A stretch of 64,000 bases of DNA from Ahaetulla prasina (taxonomy: Eukaryota; Chordata; Lepidosauria; Squamata; Colubridae), in contig NC_080548.1 in assembly GCF_028640845.1 (NCBI RefSeq), forward strand, positions 8,550,314-8,614,313. Reading direction: 5' to 3'. Under the pieces are notes generated by a model that was not told the DNA's origin, ran no database searches, and saw only the letters and a list, made by a program, of their open reading frames with translations. Positions 1 through 10,690 of the stretch are shown here, piece after piece; positions within the stretch are counted from its first letter, which is position 1, and the number at the start of each line of letters is the position of its first letter. Position numbers and translations under genes: made by a program.

Positions 1-116
1 AGATTTTCATCAGGTCTGCCATCGTGGTAATTGCAATTAATATTATATTATACTTATGCAACTAGCATATGTAATCTTCAGAAGATGGTTTCCATGAATA
101 GTTTAGAACTTCACTA

Positions 117-445
117 CTGTGTTTCCCCAAAAATAAGACCCTGTCTTATAGTTTTGTGAACCCTGAAATAAGCGCTTGGCCTTATTTTCAGTGAGGTCTT
201 ATTATTTTGGGCCATGTGGAGCAAGACGGGGTTCCTCTTGCCGTCTTACCTGATTCCCAGCTCTGTCTCCCTAACCCTAACCAGAGGAAATGGTGGGGAC
301 TGGCTGCACATGTATTTAAATATTTTCGGGGAGGGCTTATTTTTTGGAGGGGGGCTTATTTTCAGGGGGGCTTATTTTAGCACATATGTTCCAAAGCCCG
401 ATTAGGCTAATTATCAGGGGATGTCTTATTTTCGGGGAAACAGGG
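117..445. mobile_element. Mariner-type MITE, TA target
   Basis: Terminal inverted repeats read TGTTTCCCCAAAAATAAGAC at the left and its complement (TTATTTTCGGGGAAACA) at the right, with TA dinucleotides directly outside both ends. The interior has repeated 'gggCTTATTTT' blocks and no coding capacity. A second copy lies at 16267-16571. The TA duplication and TIRs indicate a non-autonomous Tc1/mariner-class element; the exact family is not identified. Confidence 0.8.
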
Positions 446-905
446 TATGAGCAGCCAAAGGTTTGAAAACCTACTCTACAGGAATATCTATCTATCCAAT
501 ATCCACCCACCATGTTAGAGAAGATTCAAGTATGTTTTGTCAATTTCTCTACCTTCAGAAAACTAGACTACTGTATCTAGATGGCAAAAATGCAAATAAA
601 CAATAGGTGGCAACAAAGGATATAAAAAACAGTAATACTGTTTTGTGGGAGGTTCCCTCTCTATTTATTATTAACTATTTTTATTATTTATCTTATGCCT
701 ACACAAAAGTGAAAAGAAATTCCAGAAAACAAAGTATAAAAATCCTAATAAAGCTAGCAATCTAGTTTGAATATAAACAGAGGAAAGCAAAGTAGCACCA
801 CAGCAGTATAGATACCATAATAGCATTTTTATCGTCATCACTATAACACTTTACAACAAAGGTTCACATTTTTTAGGCTTTCCTTTTTTTATGTAAATAA
901 ACAAG
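446..905. other. Unrecognised AT-rich sequence
   Basis: I see no repeat, open frame or splice-like structure I can name here. Confidence 0.4.
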
Positions 906-910
906 GGGCG

Positions 911-1595
911 TGCATGTTGGATTATTGCAATGCTCTCTACATGGGGCTCCCCTTGAGATGCACTCGGAGGCTTCAGTTGGTCCAGAATGCAGCTGCGCGG
1001 GTGATAGAGGGAGTCTCACGTAGCTCACATGTGACACCTCTCCTGCGCAGACTGCACTGGCTTCCTGTTGCCTTTCGGGTGCATTTCAAGGTTCTGGTTA
1101 CCACCTTTAAAGCACTCCATGGCTTGGGACCTGGGTACTTACGGGACCGCCTTCTGTTACCTCATGCCTCCCACCGACCCGTACGCTCGCACAGAGAGGG
1201 CCTTCTCAGGGTGCCGTCCGCCAGACAATGTCGGCTGGCGGCCCCCAGGGGAAGATCCTTCTCTGTGGGGGCCCCCACTCTTTGGAATGAACTTCCCCCT
1301 GGTTTACGTCAAATACCTGACCTTTGGACCTTTCGCCGCGAACTGAAAACATATCTGTTTGTTCGTGCGGGGCTTTCTTAAATTGTTTAGTTTTAAATTT
1401 TAAATTTCTCTCTGGTTTTAATTGGGGTTTTTTAGATTTTTTAATTGTTTTAATTCCGGCCACACTGTATAATAAGTTTTTTAATTTTATTTTAACTGTA
1501 CATTGTTTCTTTTTACTTTGGCTGTACACCGCCCTGAGTCCTTCGGGAGAAGGGCGGTTTATAAATCTAATAAAATAAATAAATAATAAATAAAT
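911..1595 (+). mobile_element. L2-type LINE 3' end, 5'-truncated
   Basis: The 5' end is truncated inside the reverse transcriptase C-terminal region. The 3' UTR ends with a GC-rich hairpin (CCGCCCTGAGTCC / GGAGAAGGGCGG) followed by AATAAATAAAT. The same 3' end recurs at 1924-2370, 4087-5032, 28236-28942 and, inverted, 46482-47159. These are one L2/CR1-group family. Confidence 0.85.
914..1381 (+). pseudogene. L2-type LINE reverse transcriptase C-terminal fragment
   Basis: An open stretch of 155 codons encodes the thumb and C-terminal region of an L2-clade reverse transcriptase. Diagnostic pieces are LDYCNALYMGLP, LQLVQNAAARV, LHWLPV, FKALHGLGPGYL, LWNELPPGLRQ and RRELKTYLF, in the family order. 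The YxDD catalytic core and endonuclease are missing, so this is a dead 5'-truncated copy and its ATG is only the first internal methionine. Confidence 0.88.
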
Positions 1596-1596
1596 A

Positions 1597-1704
1597 AGAC
1601 CACCAGCGTGCCTACCATTCCTGTCCTTAGGTTCCCTTTAGTTTTATTCATATTATGTTTTCAATTTATGCTTATATATATTATCTGATGTGTATTTGAT
1701 GAAA

Positions 1705-1763
<59 letters not shown>

Positions 1764-1766
1764 ATT
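1597..1766 (+). mobile_element. LINE 3' tail (CACCAGCGTGCC family) with (AAAT)n
   Basis: The sequence ACCAGCGTGCCTACCAT through TATATATTATCTGATGTGT matches the 3' ends at 33875-34045 and 61047-61186. It abuts the L2 tail on its left and ends in an AAAT tract at about 1703-1764. It is the 3' end of a CR1/L2-group LINE whose coding end is seen at 32945-33176. Confidence 0.75.
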
Positions 1767-1923
1767 CAAAGGCTAGTATAGTTGAGCTAACTATTAGCTA
1801 GCATGAAACTGTCTTTCAGGAACACACAATAGTTGCTGCTAAGCACTTAAAAACATATTCCAATTTTTTTTAAAAAAAACACACAATTTAACAGTACATT
1901 AATGCCTTTAATATTGAACTGAA

Positions 1924-2370
1924 GGGCCGGGATACTTACGGGACCGCCTGCTGCTACCGAATACCTCTCACCGACCCGTGCGCTCTCACAGAGAGGGGCT
2001 CCTCAGGGTGCCATCGGCGCGACAGTGTCGTCTGGCGACACCCAGGGGAAGGGCCTTCTCCGTGGGGCTCCGCCTCTGGAGCGAACTCCCCAGGACTTCG
2101 TCAACTTCCGGACCTCCGAACCTTTACTTGTGAGCTTAAAACCTACTTATTTATCTGCGCTGGACTGGGGTAGTGTTTTAATGTGTTTTAATGTGTTTTA
2201 AGGGGTTTTTAGTTCCAAATTTTAATTCTGGCCAATTTTAATAAGTTTTTTAATTGTATTTTTTAATCTGTATTTATAGTATTGTATTTTTATTTGGCTG
2301 TGAACCGCCCTGAGTCCTTCGGGAGAAGGGCGGTATACAAATGTAAATAATAAATAAATAAATAAATAAA
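1924..2370 (+). mobile_element. L2-type LINE 3' end
   Basis: 5'-truncated copy beginning at the GYLRDRLLL block of the reverse transcriptase C-terminus. It is frame-broken relative to the copy at 914-1381 and ends in the same GGCGGTATACAAAT hairpin and AATAAATAAA tail. Confidence 0.85.
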
Positions 2371-2695
2371 CTACAAAACTGTAGCCCTTTGCTGTCATTT
2401 ATTAATCTATATAGCCTAGAAAATTTATCTTTACCAGGTACAAAATTTGAATGACAGCAGTTCTCAGTGCTTATGCTTAGCTACTGCAAAATCTATTTGT
2501 GTTTGTCTAAGAAATGAAGGCACTACAACAAAGCTGAATTTTTCCATTATGCTGACCAATCTAGGCTATATTTTGATTTATTATTACTAATGAGGAAACA
2601 ATTCATATCTAGCAGTTGGAGTAACCATGAAGACAGTTGTTCAGGGAATGGATTTACCTGATTAATGTACATAATAAACAAGTCTTTACAGAAGG
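2371..2695. other. Unrecognised sequence
   Basis: No named feature seen; it separates the L2 tail from the next LINE. Confidence 0.35.
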
Positions 2696-2699
2696 CAGC

Positions 2700-3915
2700 A
2701 GGTGAAGTGAATCTTTGCAGGAACCAAGGCTAAGCATGACTTTTCTGAAAGAATTTGGAGTTGGGACTAACAGCAACCTCAGAACTTCAGTGCATAGTGA
2801 TTCTAAGCAGAAAATCAAAATGGTTAACTACAGTAACTATCAAGCACGGGAGCCCCCTCAAGGCTCTGTGCTTTCCCCACTTCTCTTCTCTTTATAAACC
2901 AATGACTGCATCTCTAATGATCCATCTGTTAAACTACTGAAGTTTGCAGATGACACAACTGTGACCGGTCTCATTCGAGACAATGATGAATCCGCATACA
3001 GATGGAAGGTTGAACAACTAGCCTCGTGGTGCAACCGGAACAATCTGGAACTGACCGCATTCAAAACCATAGAAATGGTGGTAGACTTTAGGAGAAGCCC
3101 TTCCATATTTCCCCCTATTACAATATTAGACAACACAGTATCAACAGTAGAAATCTTCAAATTTCTAGGCTCTACCGTATAGCAAGATCTAAAATGGACA
3201 GCTAACATCAAAAACGTCATCAAAAAAGCACAACAAAGAATGTTCTTTCTGCGCCAACTCAGAAAGCTCAAACTGCCCAAGGAGATGCTGATCCAGTTCT
3301 ACAGAGAAATTATTAAGTCTGTCATCTGCACCTCTATAACTGCCTGGTTTGGTTCTGCAACCCAGCAAGACAGACACAGACTTCAAAGGTTAATTAGAAC
3401 TTCAGAAAAAAACAATTGCTACCAATCTGCCTTACATTAAGGACCTGTATACTGCACGAGTCAAAAAGAGGGCTGTGAAAACATTTACAGACCCTTCACA
3501 TACTGGACATAAACTTTCAATTTCTACCCTCAAAAGGACGCTATAGAGCACTTTACACCAGAACAACTAGACACAACAACAGTTTTTTCCTGAATGCCAT
3601 CACTCTGCTAAACAAATAAACAAATAATTCCCTCAACACTGTCAAACTATTTACTAAGTCTGCACTACTATTAATCTTCTCATCGTTCCTATCACCCATC
3701 TCCTCCCATTTATGACTGTATGACTAAGTTTGTTGCTGGTATCTTTACAATTTATATTGACTGTTTCCTAATATAATTTGATTGCTTGTTTGTTCCCTAT
3801 AATTATCATTAAGTGTTGTAACTTATGATTTTTCATGAATGTATCTTTTCTTTTATACACACTGAGAGCATATGCACCAAGACAAATTCCTTGTGTGTCC
3901 AATCACACTTGGACA

Positions 3916-3916
<1 letters not shown>
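2700..3916 (+). mobile_element. Rex1/CR1-type LINE (ATTCT-tailed family), decayed
   Basis: A 5'-truncated non-LTR retrotransposon. Pieces in three frames give GSVLSPLLFSL, the catalytic KFADDTTVTGLI near 2940-2970, VVDFRRSPSIFPPITIL, FFLRQLRKLKLPKE and SITAWFGSATQQDRH, the order of reverse transcriptase palm, thumb and C-terminal region. Stops (for example after FLGSTV at 3181) and frameshifts break it. The 3' UTR reaches CAATCACACTTGGACAAT and then turns into a (CATATA)n tract rather than the usual ATTCT tail. Related copies are at 27608, 33178, 50527 and 59972. Confidence 0.82.

Positions 3917-3956
<40 letters not shown>
3917..3956. repeat. (CATATA)n microsatellite
   Basis: Six-base repeat joining the LINE 3' end to a Penelope-like element end that starts GGTCTTTGG. 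Confidence 0.9.
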
Positions 3957-4084
3957 GGTCTTTGGTTATTCGGGTTTTCTCCCGCGTAAAATTGGAAGTG
4001 TCTTGGCGACGTTTCGACGTTTCGACGAAGTCTCATTTGCCATCTTCATGCTGGTGTTTACAGCTTTGTGCTTTTAGGAGCAAT
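3957..4084 (-). mobile_element. Penelope-like element terminal repeat (fragment)
   Basis: Begins GGTCTTTGGTTATTCGGG and matches the ends of the PLE units at 36589, 39456, 42315 and 44599. It carries the hairpin-bearing motif GTTTCGACGAAGTC with a local duplication (CGACGTTT twice). It is cut by the L2 LINE starting about 4087. Confidence 0.8.
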
Positions 4085-4832
4085 GTGTGACGCACATGGG
4101 GAGAAACAGACTCAAGCTCAATCCCTTCAAGACGGAGTGGCTGTGGATGCCGGCATCCCGCAGCTGACTGTTGGGGGCGAGTTAGTGGCCCCAAAGGAGG
4201 TGGTTCGCAACTTGGGCGTCCTCCTGGATGGACGGCTGTCTTTTGATGAACACCTGGCGGCCGTCGCCAGGAGGGCCTTTTACCAAGTTCGCTTGGTTCG
4301 CCAGTTGCGTCCCTTCCTTGACTGGGATGCCTTATGCACGGTCACTCACGCTCTGGTTACATCTAGGCTGGATTATTGCAATGCTCTCTACATGGGGCTG
4401 CCCTTGAGGTGCACCCGGAGGCTCCAGTTAGTCCAGAATGCGGCTGCGCGAGTAGTAACGGTAGCCGCTCGTGGCTCCCACGTGACATCGCTGCTCCGTA
4501 GCTTGCACTGGCTTCCTGTGGTCTTTCGGGTGCGCTTCAAGATTTTGGTAACTATCTTTAAAGCGCTCCATGGCTTAGGACCCGGGTACTTACGAGACCG
4601 CCTGCTGTTACCCTTTGCCTCCCACCGACCCATACGCTCTCACAGAGAAGGTCTCCTCAGGGTGCCGTCCGCCAAACAGTGTCGGCTGGCGGCCCCCAGG
4701 AGTAGGGCCTTCTCTGTGGGGGCAGTGACGCTCTGGAATGAACTTCCCCCTGGCCTGCGTCAAGTGCCTGATCTTCGGACCTTCCGTCGTGAGCTCAAAA
4801 CATATTTATTCATTAAAGCGGGACTGGAATAA
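4068..4832 (+). pseudogene. L2-type LINE reverse transcriptase C-terminal region
   Basis: The open frame of 254 codons begins in PLE-derived sequence and becomes L2 protein from roughly residue 25. It then reads LTVGGELVAPKEVVRNLGVLLDG, ARRAFYQVRLVRQLRP, LVTSRLDYCNALYMGLP, NAAARVV, LHWLPVVFRVRFK, LWNELPPGLRQ and ELKTYLF, which is the post-palm thumb and C-terminal region of an L2-clade reverse transcriptase. There is no YxDD motif and no endonuclease. The uninterrupted frame suggests a fairly young insertion, but the copy cannot be functional. Confidence 0.87.
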
Positions 4833-5032
4833 TTAGTGATGAATTTTAATTGGGTATTCTTAATATTTTTAAATTTTTAAATCTAAATTTTAATAATCAG
4901 CCTTTAAAATTTGCTCTTTTTAAATGTTGTTTTAAATTGTATATATTTTGTTTTTATTTTGGCTGTACACCGCCCTGAGTCCTTCGGGAGAAGGGCGGTA
5001 TAAAAATTTAATAAATAAATAAATAAAATAAA
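4087..5032 (+). mobile_element. L2-type LINE inserted in PLE sequence
   Basis: The longest L2 copy here. It is flanked on both sides by pieces of PLE terminal sequence and so is younger than that PLE. It ends with the CCGCCCTGAGTCCTTCGGG hairpin and AATAAATAAATAAA. Confidence 0.85.
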
Positions 5033-5667
5033 TTTTATGCGGGAGAAAACCCGAATAACCAAAGACCTACATACAAACACCCGCAAAAACCTCAGAATAT
5101 ATATATATATATTTGTTTTCTTGGAAAGTGTCTTGGCGATGTTTCGATGCAGTCTCATTCGTCATCTTCAGGCTTGAGTTTCGTGCTTCTGGGAGCAATG
5201 TGTGATTGCAACTGTTTCTTCCTTTTTAACTGCTAGTGGGGGTTTGAACTGATTGGGTGGGAGCTTGGCTGTGCTCTGATTGGATGGGGGGGGTTTTTGT
5301 GCTCTGATTGGCTGGGAGTGTGTCCTGTTTGGGTGGGGGCTTGGTTGTGCTCAGATTAGTCTGAGTTGCAGGGGGATTTGAGCTGGTGAGCTGCATTGCT
5401 GTTGTTTGGCTTCGTGGTCGTGGTCGTGCTACATCTTCATAGTGGGTGTCAGTCTGCTGCATGTATGGATTGGAGGGGTTTGAAATGCTAGTGGGGGTTT
5501 GAAACTCAAACCCCCACTAGCAGTTAAAAAGGAAGAAACAGCTGCAATCACACATTGCTCCCAGAAGCATGAAGCTCAAGCCTGAAGATGACGAATGAGA
5601 CTTTGTCGAAACATCGCCAAGACACTTCCAATTTTACGTGGGAGAAAACCCGAATAACCAAAGACCT
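5033..5667. mobile_element. PLE terminal repeats in inverted arrangement
   Basis: First, a minus-sense end (GGGAGAAAACCCGAATAACC) runs into ATATATAT near 5097-5111. Then plus-sense PLE end sequence from about 5113 runs to about 5488, and an inverted copy from 5505 to 5667 ends AAAGACC. The arms share GCTAGTGGGGGTTTGAA and TGTGTGAT blocks. The same arm-spacer-inverted-arm layout occurs at 44599-45357. The 5582-5612 stretch has the hammerhead-like core described in the findings. Confidence 0.78.
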
Positions 5668-5676
5668 ACATATATG

Positions 5677-5706
<30 letters not shown>
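5668..5706. repeat. (TA)n/(TG)n microsatellite
   Basis: TACATATATG followed by a run of TG lies exactly between two PLE ends. Confidence 0.9.
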
Positions 5707-5707
<1 letters not shown>

Positions 5708-6327
5708 CTTTGGTTATTTGGGTATTCTCCCGTGTAAAATTGGAAGTGTCTTGGTGACATTTCGATGAAGTCTCATTTGTCATCTTCAGGATGGTATTTA
5801 CAGCTTCGTGCTTCTAGGAGAAATGTGTGATCGCAGCTGTTTCTTCCTTTTAACTGCTAGTGGGGGTTTGAACTGATTGGTTGGGAGCTTGGCCGTGTTC
5901 TGATTGGGTGGAGGTATGTTCTGATTGGTTGGGGGTTTGGCTGTGCTCTGTTTGGGAGAGGGGCTTGGTTGTGCTCAGGTTAGTCTGAGTTGCAGGGGGA
6001 TTTGAGTTGGTGAGCTGCATTGCTGATGTTTGGCTTTGCATTAGTGGTCATGCTACATCTTCATGGTGGGTGTCAGTCTGCTGCATGTATGGATTGGAGG
6101 GGTTTGAAATGGCTAATGATGCCGCTGTGGTCTGGCTTCTGGTCCGTGGTCGTGGTTCATCATCGGTGTGGGTTTGGTCTGCTTTCCGCATGGGTGTGTG
6201 GTGGTGACATGCTGTGTGGCATTCGTGAGTGTGGTCTTGCATCATTCTTCATGTTAGGGACTCATTTGTTGATAAGGGCGGATTTCCAAATGGCTGGTAG
6301 GTGGGAGGTATCATCTCATTTATTCAT

Positions 6328-6700
6328 TGTCAAGGTTCCAGAAATACCTCTTCTGCGTAAAAGAAACTCAGAGACATTTCTTTTCCAGAGTTCTTTACTA
6401 GCATGAGGAGACTGGCACATGATGAGTGCAATTCCAAAACTGAAGTTCCGGATTCTTTTCCCCAATTATACAAACCCCAAGAGTCCCACCCCCCTGACCC
6501 CTTTGATGGTCACATGGTCCCACGTTCTCCCAGTCCATTCGAATATCTTCTTGCCACTCTTCCTGCAGATGTGAACCCCATCCGACCTTGACCGTCTAAA
6601 GAATGTTACCATACCCCTCAGCCCCACTTCTTCCCCTCAGGGGAAAAAAATGTGGCAGCGTCTGGAAACCTAAAGTCTAATATGGTTTCCAGGCCTGACA
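6328..6700 (-). repeat. 3' LTR of chromovirus
   Basis: A 373-bp repeat nearly identical to 7971-8342, with TG...CA ends. The purine-rich AAGAGGGGACGCC directly upstream on the minus strand (6701-6713) fits a polypurine tract. Confidence 0.87.
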
Positions 6701-7349
6701 GGCGTCCCCTCTTGGAAAAGAAGCTATATCCTAGGAAAGAAAACAAAGAGTCGATAAAGAAGAGTGTCAGTGGTCCACACTTCCCTTCTACCCCCCCCTC
6801 TCCAAGAGGTTTTTTAGGTTTGTCAGGGAAAGTGTCGTGAAATTGTTTAATCAAATTGTCCGCATTTACTTTCCAACTTTTGACCCAAGTAGATTCAGAT
6901 AATGGATATCCCTTCCAGTGGACTAAATATTGTAATTGACCTCTATATAGTCTAGAGTCAAGGATTTTCTTGATTTCATAGTGGGTTTCACCTTGGATTA
7001 TCAAGGGTGGTGGGGGAGCGGCAGGTTGAGGTCTCAGACCAGACTGTCTAGCAGGTTTTAATAAGCTGGTATGGAATACCGGGTGTATTTTCCCCAACAT
7101 TCGAGGGAGCTTGAGTTGGACGGTAATGGGATTAATAATTTTTACAATGGGGAAAGGACCCAAAAATTTTGGACCGAATTTTCTGCTGGGTATCCTTAAT
7201 CTTAGATACTTAGTAGACAAAAAGACTTTATCTCCAATGCGAAAAGGGGGTTGAAGGGAACGGTGTTTGTCAGCTTGGGCTTTGTAATTTCGAGCTGTCA
7301 CAGCTAAGGCCTTTTTTGTGTTTTCCCAACCTTTCTTCAACGAATTCAT
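6618..7349 (-). pseudogene. Integrase C-terminus plus chromodomain (Ty3/Gypsy chromovirus)
   Basis: An open frame of 243 codons from the minus strand. The N-terminal part, LQPPFRIGDKVFLSTKYLRL, KFGPKFLGPFPI and GKIHPVFHTSLLKP, is the GPF/Y region of a Gypsy integrase. ETHYEIKKILDSR, YLVHWKGYPLSESTWV and NLIKQFHD form a chromodomain, which in this family directs integration to particular chromatin. The frame then runs into the 3' LTR. The integrase zinc finger and DDE core are deleted, so it is a remnant that happens to lack stops. Confidence 0.88.
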
Positions 7350-7399
7350 CCAGTCCGTTAGGGAAACCGAAGGTCAGGGGTTACACGGGGGGGGGGGTC

Positions 7400-7900
7400 C
7401 TCCTGCGTTCATCGGAACGGCTTCAAGCTTCAGCAATTTCTCTCTCTCTGGTGGGAGGGAAGGTGAATCTAGGCTGAGCTAAAGGCTCTCGAGGTCTCAC
7501 TTCCAGGCGCTCAAAAGTTTCAGGGAGGTCTAATAGGGACTGGGATTTCAGGGGGTTTCTCAGGTCCCAATCCAGTGACTCTCCCGATCCTCCAGGTTTT
7601 ATTGTCCTCCAGTGAGGTTGAGAAGAGGGAGGGGGCTCTCCATTCCGTCCCGGGGAAATGTTTTCTCCCGACTGGCAGTTTACCCATGAATCAGAGTCCT
7701 TGGGCCGTGCTCCAAGCTGACAAGCAGGCTCTACCATTTCGGGGCTTCAGGTCCTCTCATCAGATGGGAAATAGGTGACTTCAACTAAATCGTCAGAATC
7801 ATGTTTCGCCGCTCCCTCTACGCTCTCAACTTGCTGCTCTTCCATCTTCACTGGGTCTTTGCACCGCTGTGGAGGTTGCGGAGACTGGGGCCCAGCACCC
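7400..7900 (-). pseudogene. Probable gag remnant of chromovirus
   Basis: The minus strand holds an open stretch at 7423-7737 rich in Pro, Glu, Ser and Arg next to the 5' LTR. By position it should be gag, but I see no zinc knuckle and the assignment rests on context. Confidence 0.5.
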
Positions 7901-7970
7901 CTCTAACGGGCCCCCTCTGAGAGGAGGAGAGGGTACCGTTAGCAAAAGAAAGTTACGAGTTTTGGAATAA

Positions 7971-8342
7971 TGTCAAGGTTCCAGAAATACCTCTTCTGCG
8001 TAAAAGAAACTCAGAGACATTTCTTTTCCAGAGTTCTTTACTAGCATGAGGAGACTGGCACACGATGAGTGCAATTCCAAACCTGAAGTTCCGGATTCTT
8101 TTCCCCAGTTATACAAACCCCAAGAGTCCCACCCCCCTGACCCCTTTGATGGTCACATGGTCCCACGTTCTCCCAGTCCATTCAAATATCTTCTTGCCAC
8201 TCTTCCTGCAGATGTGAACCCCATCCGACCTTGACCGTCTAAAGAATGTTACCATACCCCTCAGCCCCCCTTCTTCCCCTCAGGGGAAAAAATGTGGCAG
8301 CGTCTGGAAACCTAAAGTCTAATATGGTTTCCAGGCCTGACA
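7971..8342 (-). repeat. 5' LTR of chromovirus
   Basis: A 372-bp repeat matching 6328-6700 with about half a dozen substitutions and one homopolymer A difference. It ends next to TTCAT of the target duplication. Confidence 0.87.
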
Positions 8343-9098
8343 TTCATGCTGTGTGGGCGTTTTTCTATCTCGATGGCTTCTCTGATTATTCTGTTGTTAA
8401 AGTGTTCAGTTTTGGCGATAGTTCTGGTCTTTTTAAAGTCAATTTTATGTCCTGTGGCTTTAAGGTATTGGACCAGGGAAGAAGTTGGTTCCTCTTTTCT
8501 GACTGAGTTCTTATGTTCTTCAATGCGTGCACTTATTCTTCTGTTGGTTTGTCCGATGTATGTGGTGCTGCAGGCGGTGCATGGGATTTCATATACTCCT
8601 TGATTTTCTAACTCAAGTTTGTCTTTGGGATTTCTTAGGATGGTGGATATTTTTCGATTTGTGCAGAATGCTGTCTTGATGTTGTGTTTGTGGAGGATCT
8701 TGCTGATTCTGTCTGTGGTGCCTTTTATATATGGGAGGAGGGCTTTGCCGTTTTCTTGTTCTCTGTCTTGGATTTTAGTGGGGGTTTCTTTATAGATTAG
8801 TTTGGTAATCTTATTTCTTTGGAATCTATTGGATTAACCCTAACCATCCAATCAGAGCACAGCCAAAACCTCAACCAATATATACTAAATTCTATTCTAA
8901 GAGAAGAGAAAGATGCAAAGGAATGCATGTTTAATAATAAAACAATTTTGTCTCAGATAGGAGATACAGACAGAAATCTAGGTTACAAAGACAGACTTAC
9001 AAATTTTGAAGGTGATAGAATATGGAAGACAGAACACACTGGAAATCTGTACAACTCTTCCAACTTTTGAAAGCAAAGTCTGGATGAGCCTCTGGATG

Positions 9099-9347
<249 letters not shown>

Positions 9348-10206
9348 TATTGGAATGAAATATTTTGTTACATCTTTAGTCCACAGGTTTTACCAGCTAT
9401 CCAAACTTGGCATTGTACAATGAACTAGATCTGCAGTGTCTAAAATGCCCAGCCAACATGACTTCTGCAGTCTGAGAAATGCAGCTGCAACGTATCAGAA
9501 GATTACTTGATTGGACAAAGCCATTATAGATAATATAGTTAAGAAAGGCTGTCTGTAATAGATACATCAACATTTCCTTCTCACTACCACTTCAAGGTAG
9601 AAACTAAATAGGAGGGAGTCTCATAGCTCCTAGAAATGTTTAGGTCAGGTTATTTTATTTTATACAGCTTATAGGTTCATGATGCACAGTTCCTGCAAAC
9701 CTCTCCTAAACTGCTTCTGAATTATCAGTAGCATCACCGGCCTTTTTCCTTCTCACCTTCAATTATGCAATTTTAGACGCAGGACTTCAAATTGTATTCC
9801 ACAGAATTTAGGGTTAGGGTTTCATGAGAGGGGGAAATATTCTCTTGAAAGCAACCTATAACTTTGGTTCTTGACCAGAGCTTCCAGAATTTTTTATTTT
9901 TTTAACTAACAGATTCCACAGCCAAAAAGTTTTGAAAACTTGTGCTAGAACACCAGAACAATTGACCCATATTTACAGTGAATCCACTAACTAGACGTGC
10001 CAAACTGCTTGCTTTTATTCCTGTTCCACTGAAAGAAGTCTATATCCCCAGATTTGTTTTTCATTGCTGGAAAATTGGAAAAACCAGGCTATTTTCACTT
10101 CTGCCTTCATACTGAAAATGAAATAATTGGGGTGAAAAAAAAGAAAGCTGCCTTTTGTACAATGAAGTTGTCAGAATCTTTGACTTCTGTCAAGCAATCT
10201 GACCAG
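9348..10206. other. Unrecognised single-copy-like sequence
   Basis: No repeat family, long frame or RNA gene recognised. Confidence 0.4.
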
Positions 10207-10214
10207 TATTAGAA

Positions 10215-10489
10215 CAGAGGTGGGTTTCAGCAGGTTCTGACCAGTTCTGGAGAACCGGTAGTGGAAATTTTGAGTAGTTCGGAGAACTGGTAGTAAAAAT
10301 TCTGACTGGCCCCACCCCCATCTATTCTCTGCCTCCCAAGTCCCAGCTGATTGGGAGGAAATGGGGATTTTTCAGTAACCTTCCCCTGGATTGGGGAGAG
10401 AATCGAGATTTTACAGTATCCTTCCCCTGACATGCCCACCAAGCCACACCCACAGAACCGGTAGTAAAAAAATTTGAAACCCACCACTG
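10215..10489. mobile_element. hAT MITE (ACCGGTAGT family)
   Basis: Ends CAGAGGTGGGTTTCAGCAG and AAACCCACCACTG, flanked by the exact 8-bp duplication TATTAGAA (10207-10214, 10490-10497). It contains GAGAACCGGTAGTGG near the left and CAGAACCGGTAGTAAA near the right. The 8-bp TSD marks hAT superfamily activity. Related copies: 31824, 45852, 60557 and 62940. Confidence 0.9.
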
Positions 10490-10522
10490 TATTAGAAGTA
10501 TTAAGTCATCAGTGGCCACAAG

Positions 10523-10690
10523 AGAACATATGCACCAAGACAAATTCCTTGTATGTCCAATCACACTTGGCCAATAAAAATTCTATTCTATTCTATTCTA
10601 TTCTATTCCATTCCATTCCATTCCATTCCATTCCATTCCATTCCATTCCATTCCATTCCATTCCATTCTATTCTATTCTATTCTATTCTA
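10523..10690 (+). mobile_element. Rex1/CR1 LINE 3' end with expanded pentanucleotide tail
   Basis: CATATGCACCAAGACAAATT through CTTGGCCAATAAAAA, then ATTCT units that change to a block of ATTCC units and back to ATTCT (10581-10690). The nested variant block indicates the repeat expanded after insertion. Confidence 0.88.

Larger units (their letters stand above)
6328..8342 (-). mobile_element. Chromovirus-type Ty3/Gypsy LTR retrotransposon, internally deleted
   Basis: Two LTRs (6328-6700 and 7971-8342) begin TGTCA and end TGACA and are flanked by the 5-bp target duplication TTCAT (6323-6327, 8343-8347). Only a gag-like remnant and the integrase C-terminus with chromodomain lie between them, so most of pol is deleted and the element is about 2.0 kb. 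It is read on the minus strand, so 7971-8342 is its 5' LTR. The LTRs differ at a handful of sites, suggesting a modest age. Confidence 0.88.
5707..8835 (-). mobile_element. Penelope-like element, 3' part, split by an LTR element
   Basis: Sequence 5707-6327 matches the terminal and 3' untranslated region of the PLE units at 36.6-45 kb. It resumes at 8343-8835 with the end of the coding region after a chromovirus insertion. On the minus strand 8343-8600 encodes the GIY-YIG endonuclease end (YEIPCTAC...TTYIGQTNRRI). The body stops in the linker before the endonuclease, and a short inverted scrap (ATCCAATCAGAGCACAGCC) follows at about 8844. Confidence 0.82.

Noticed and set aside
266..285. Telomere-like CCCTAACCCTAACC (also GGTTAGGGTTAGGG near 16413)
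   Set aside because: Only two repeats, at the same position inside both copies of one MITE family; not an interstitial telomere.
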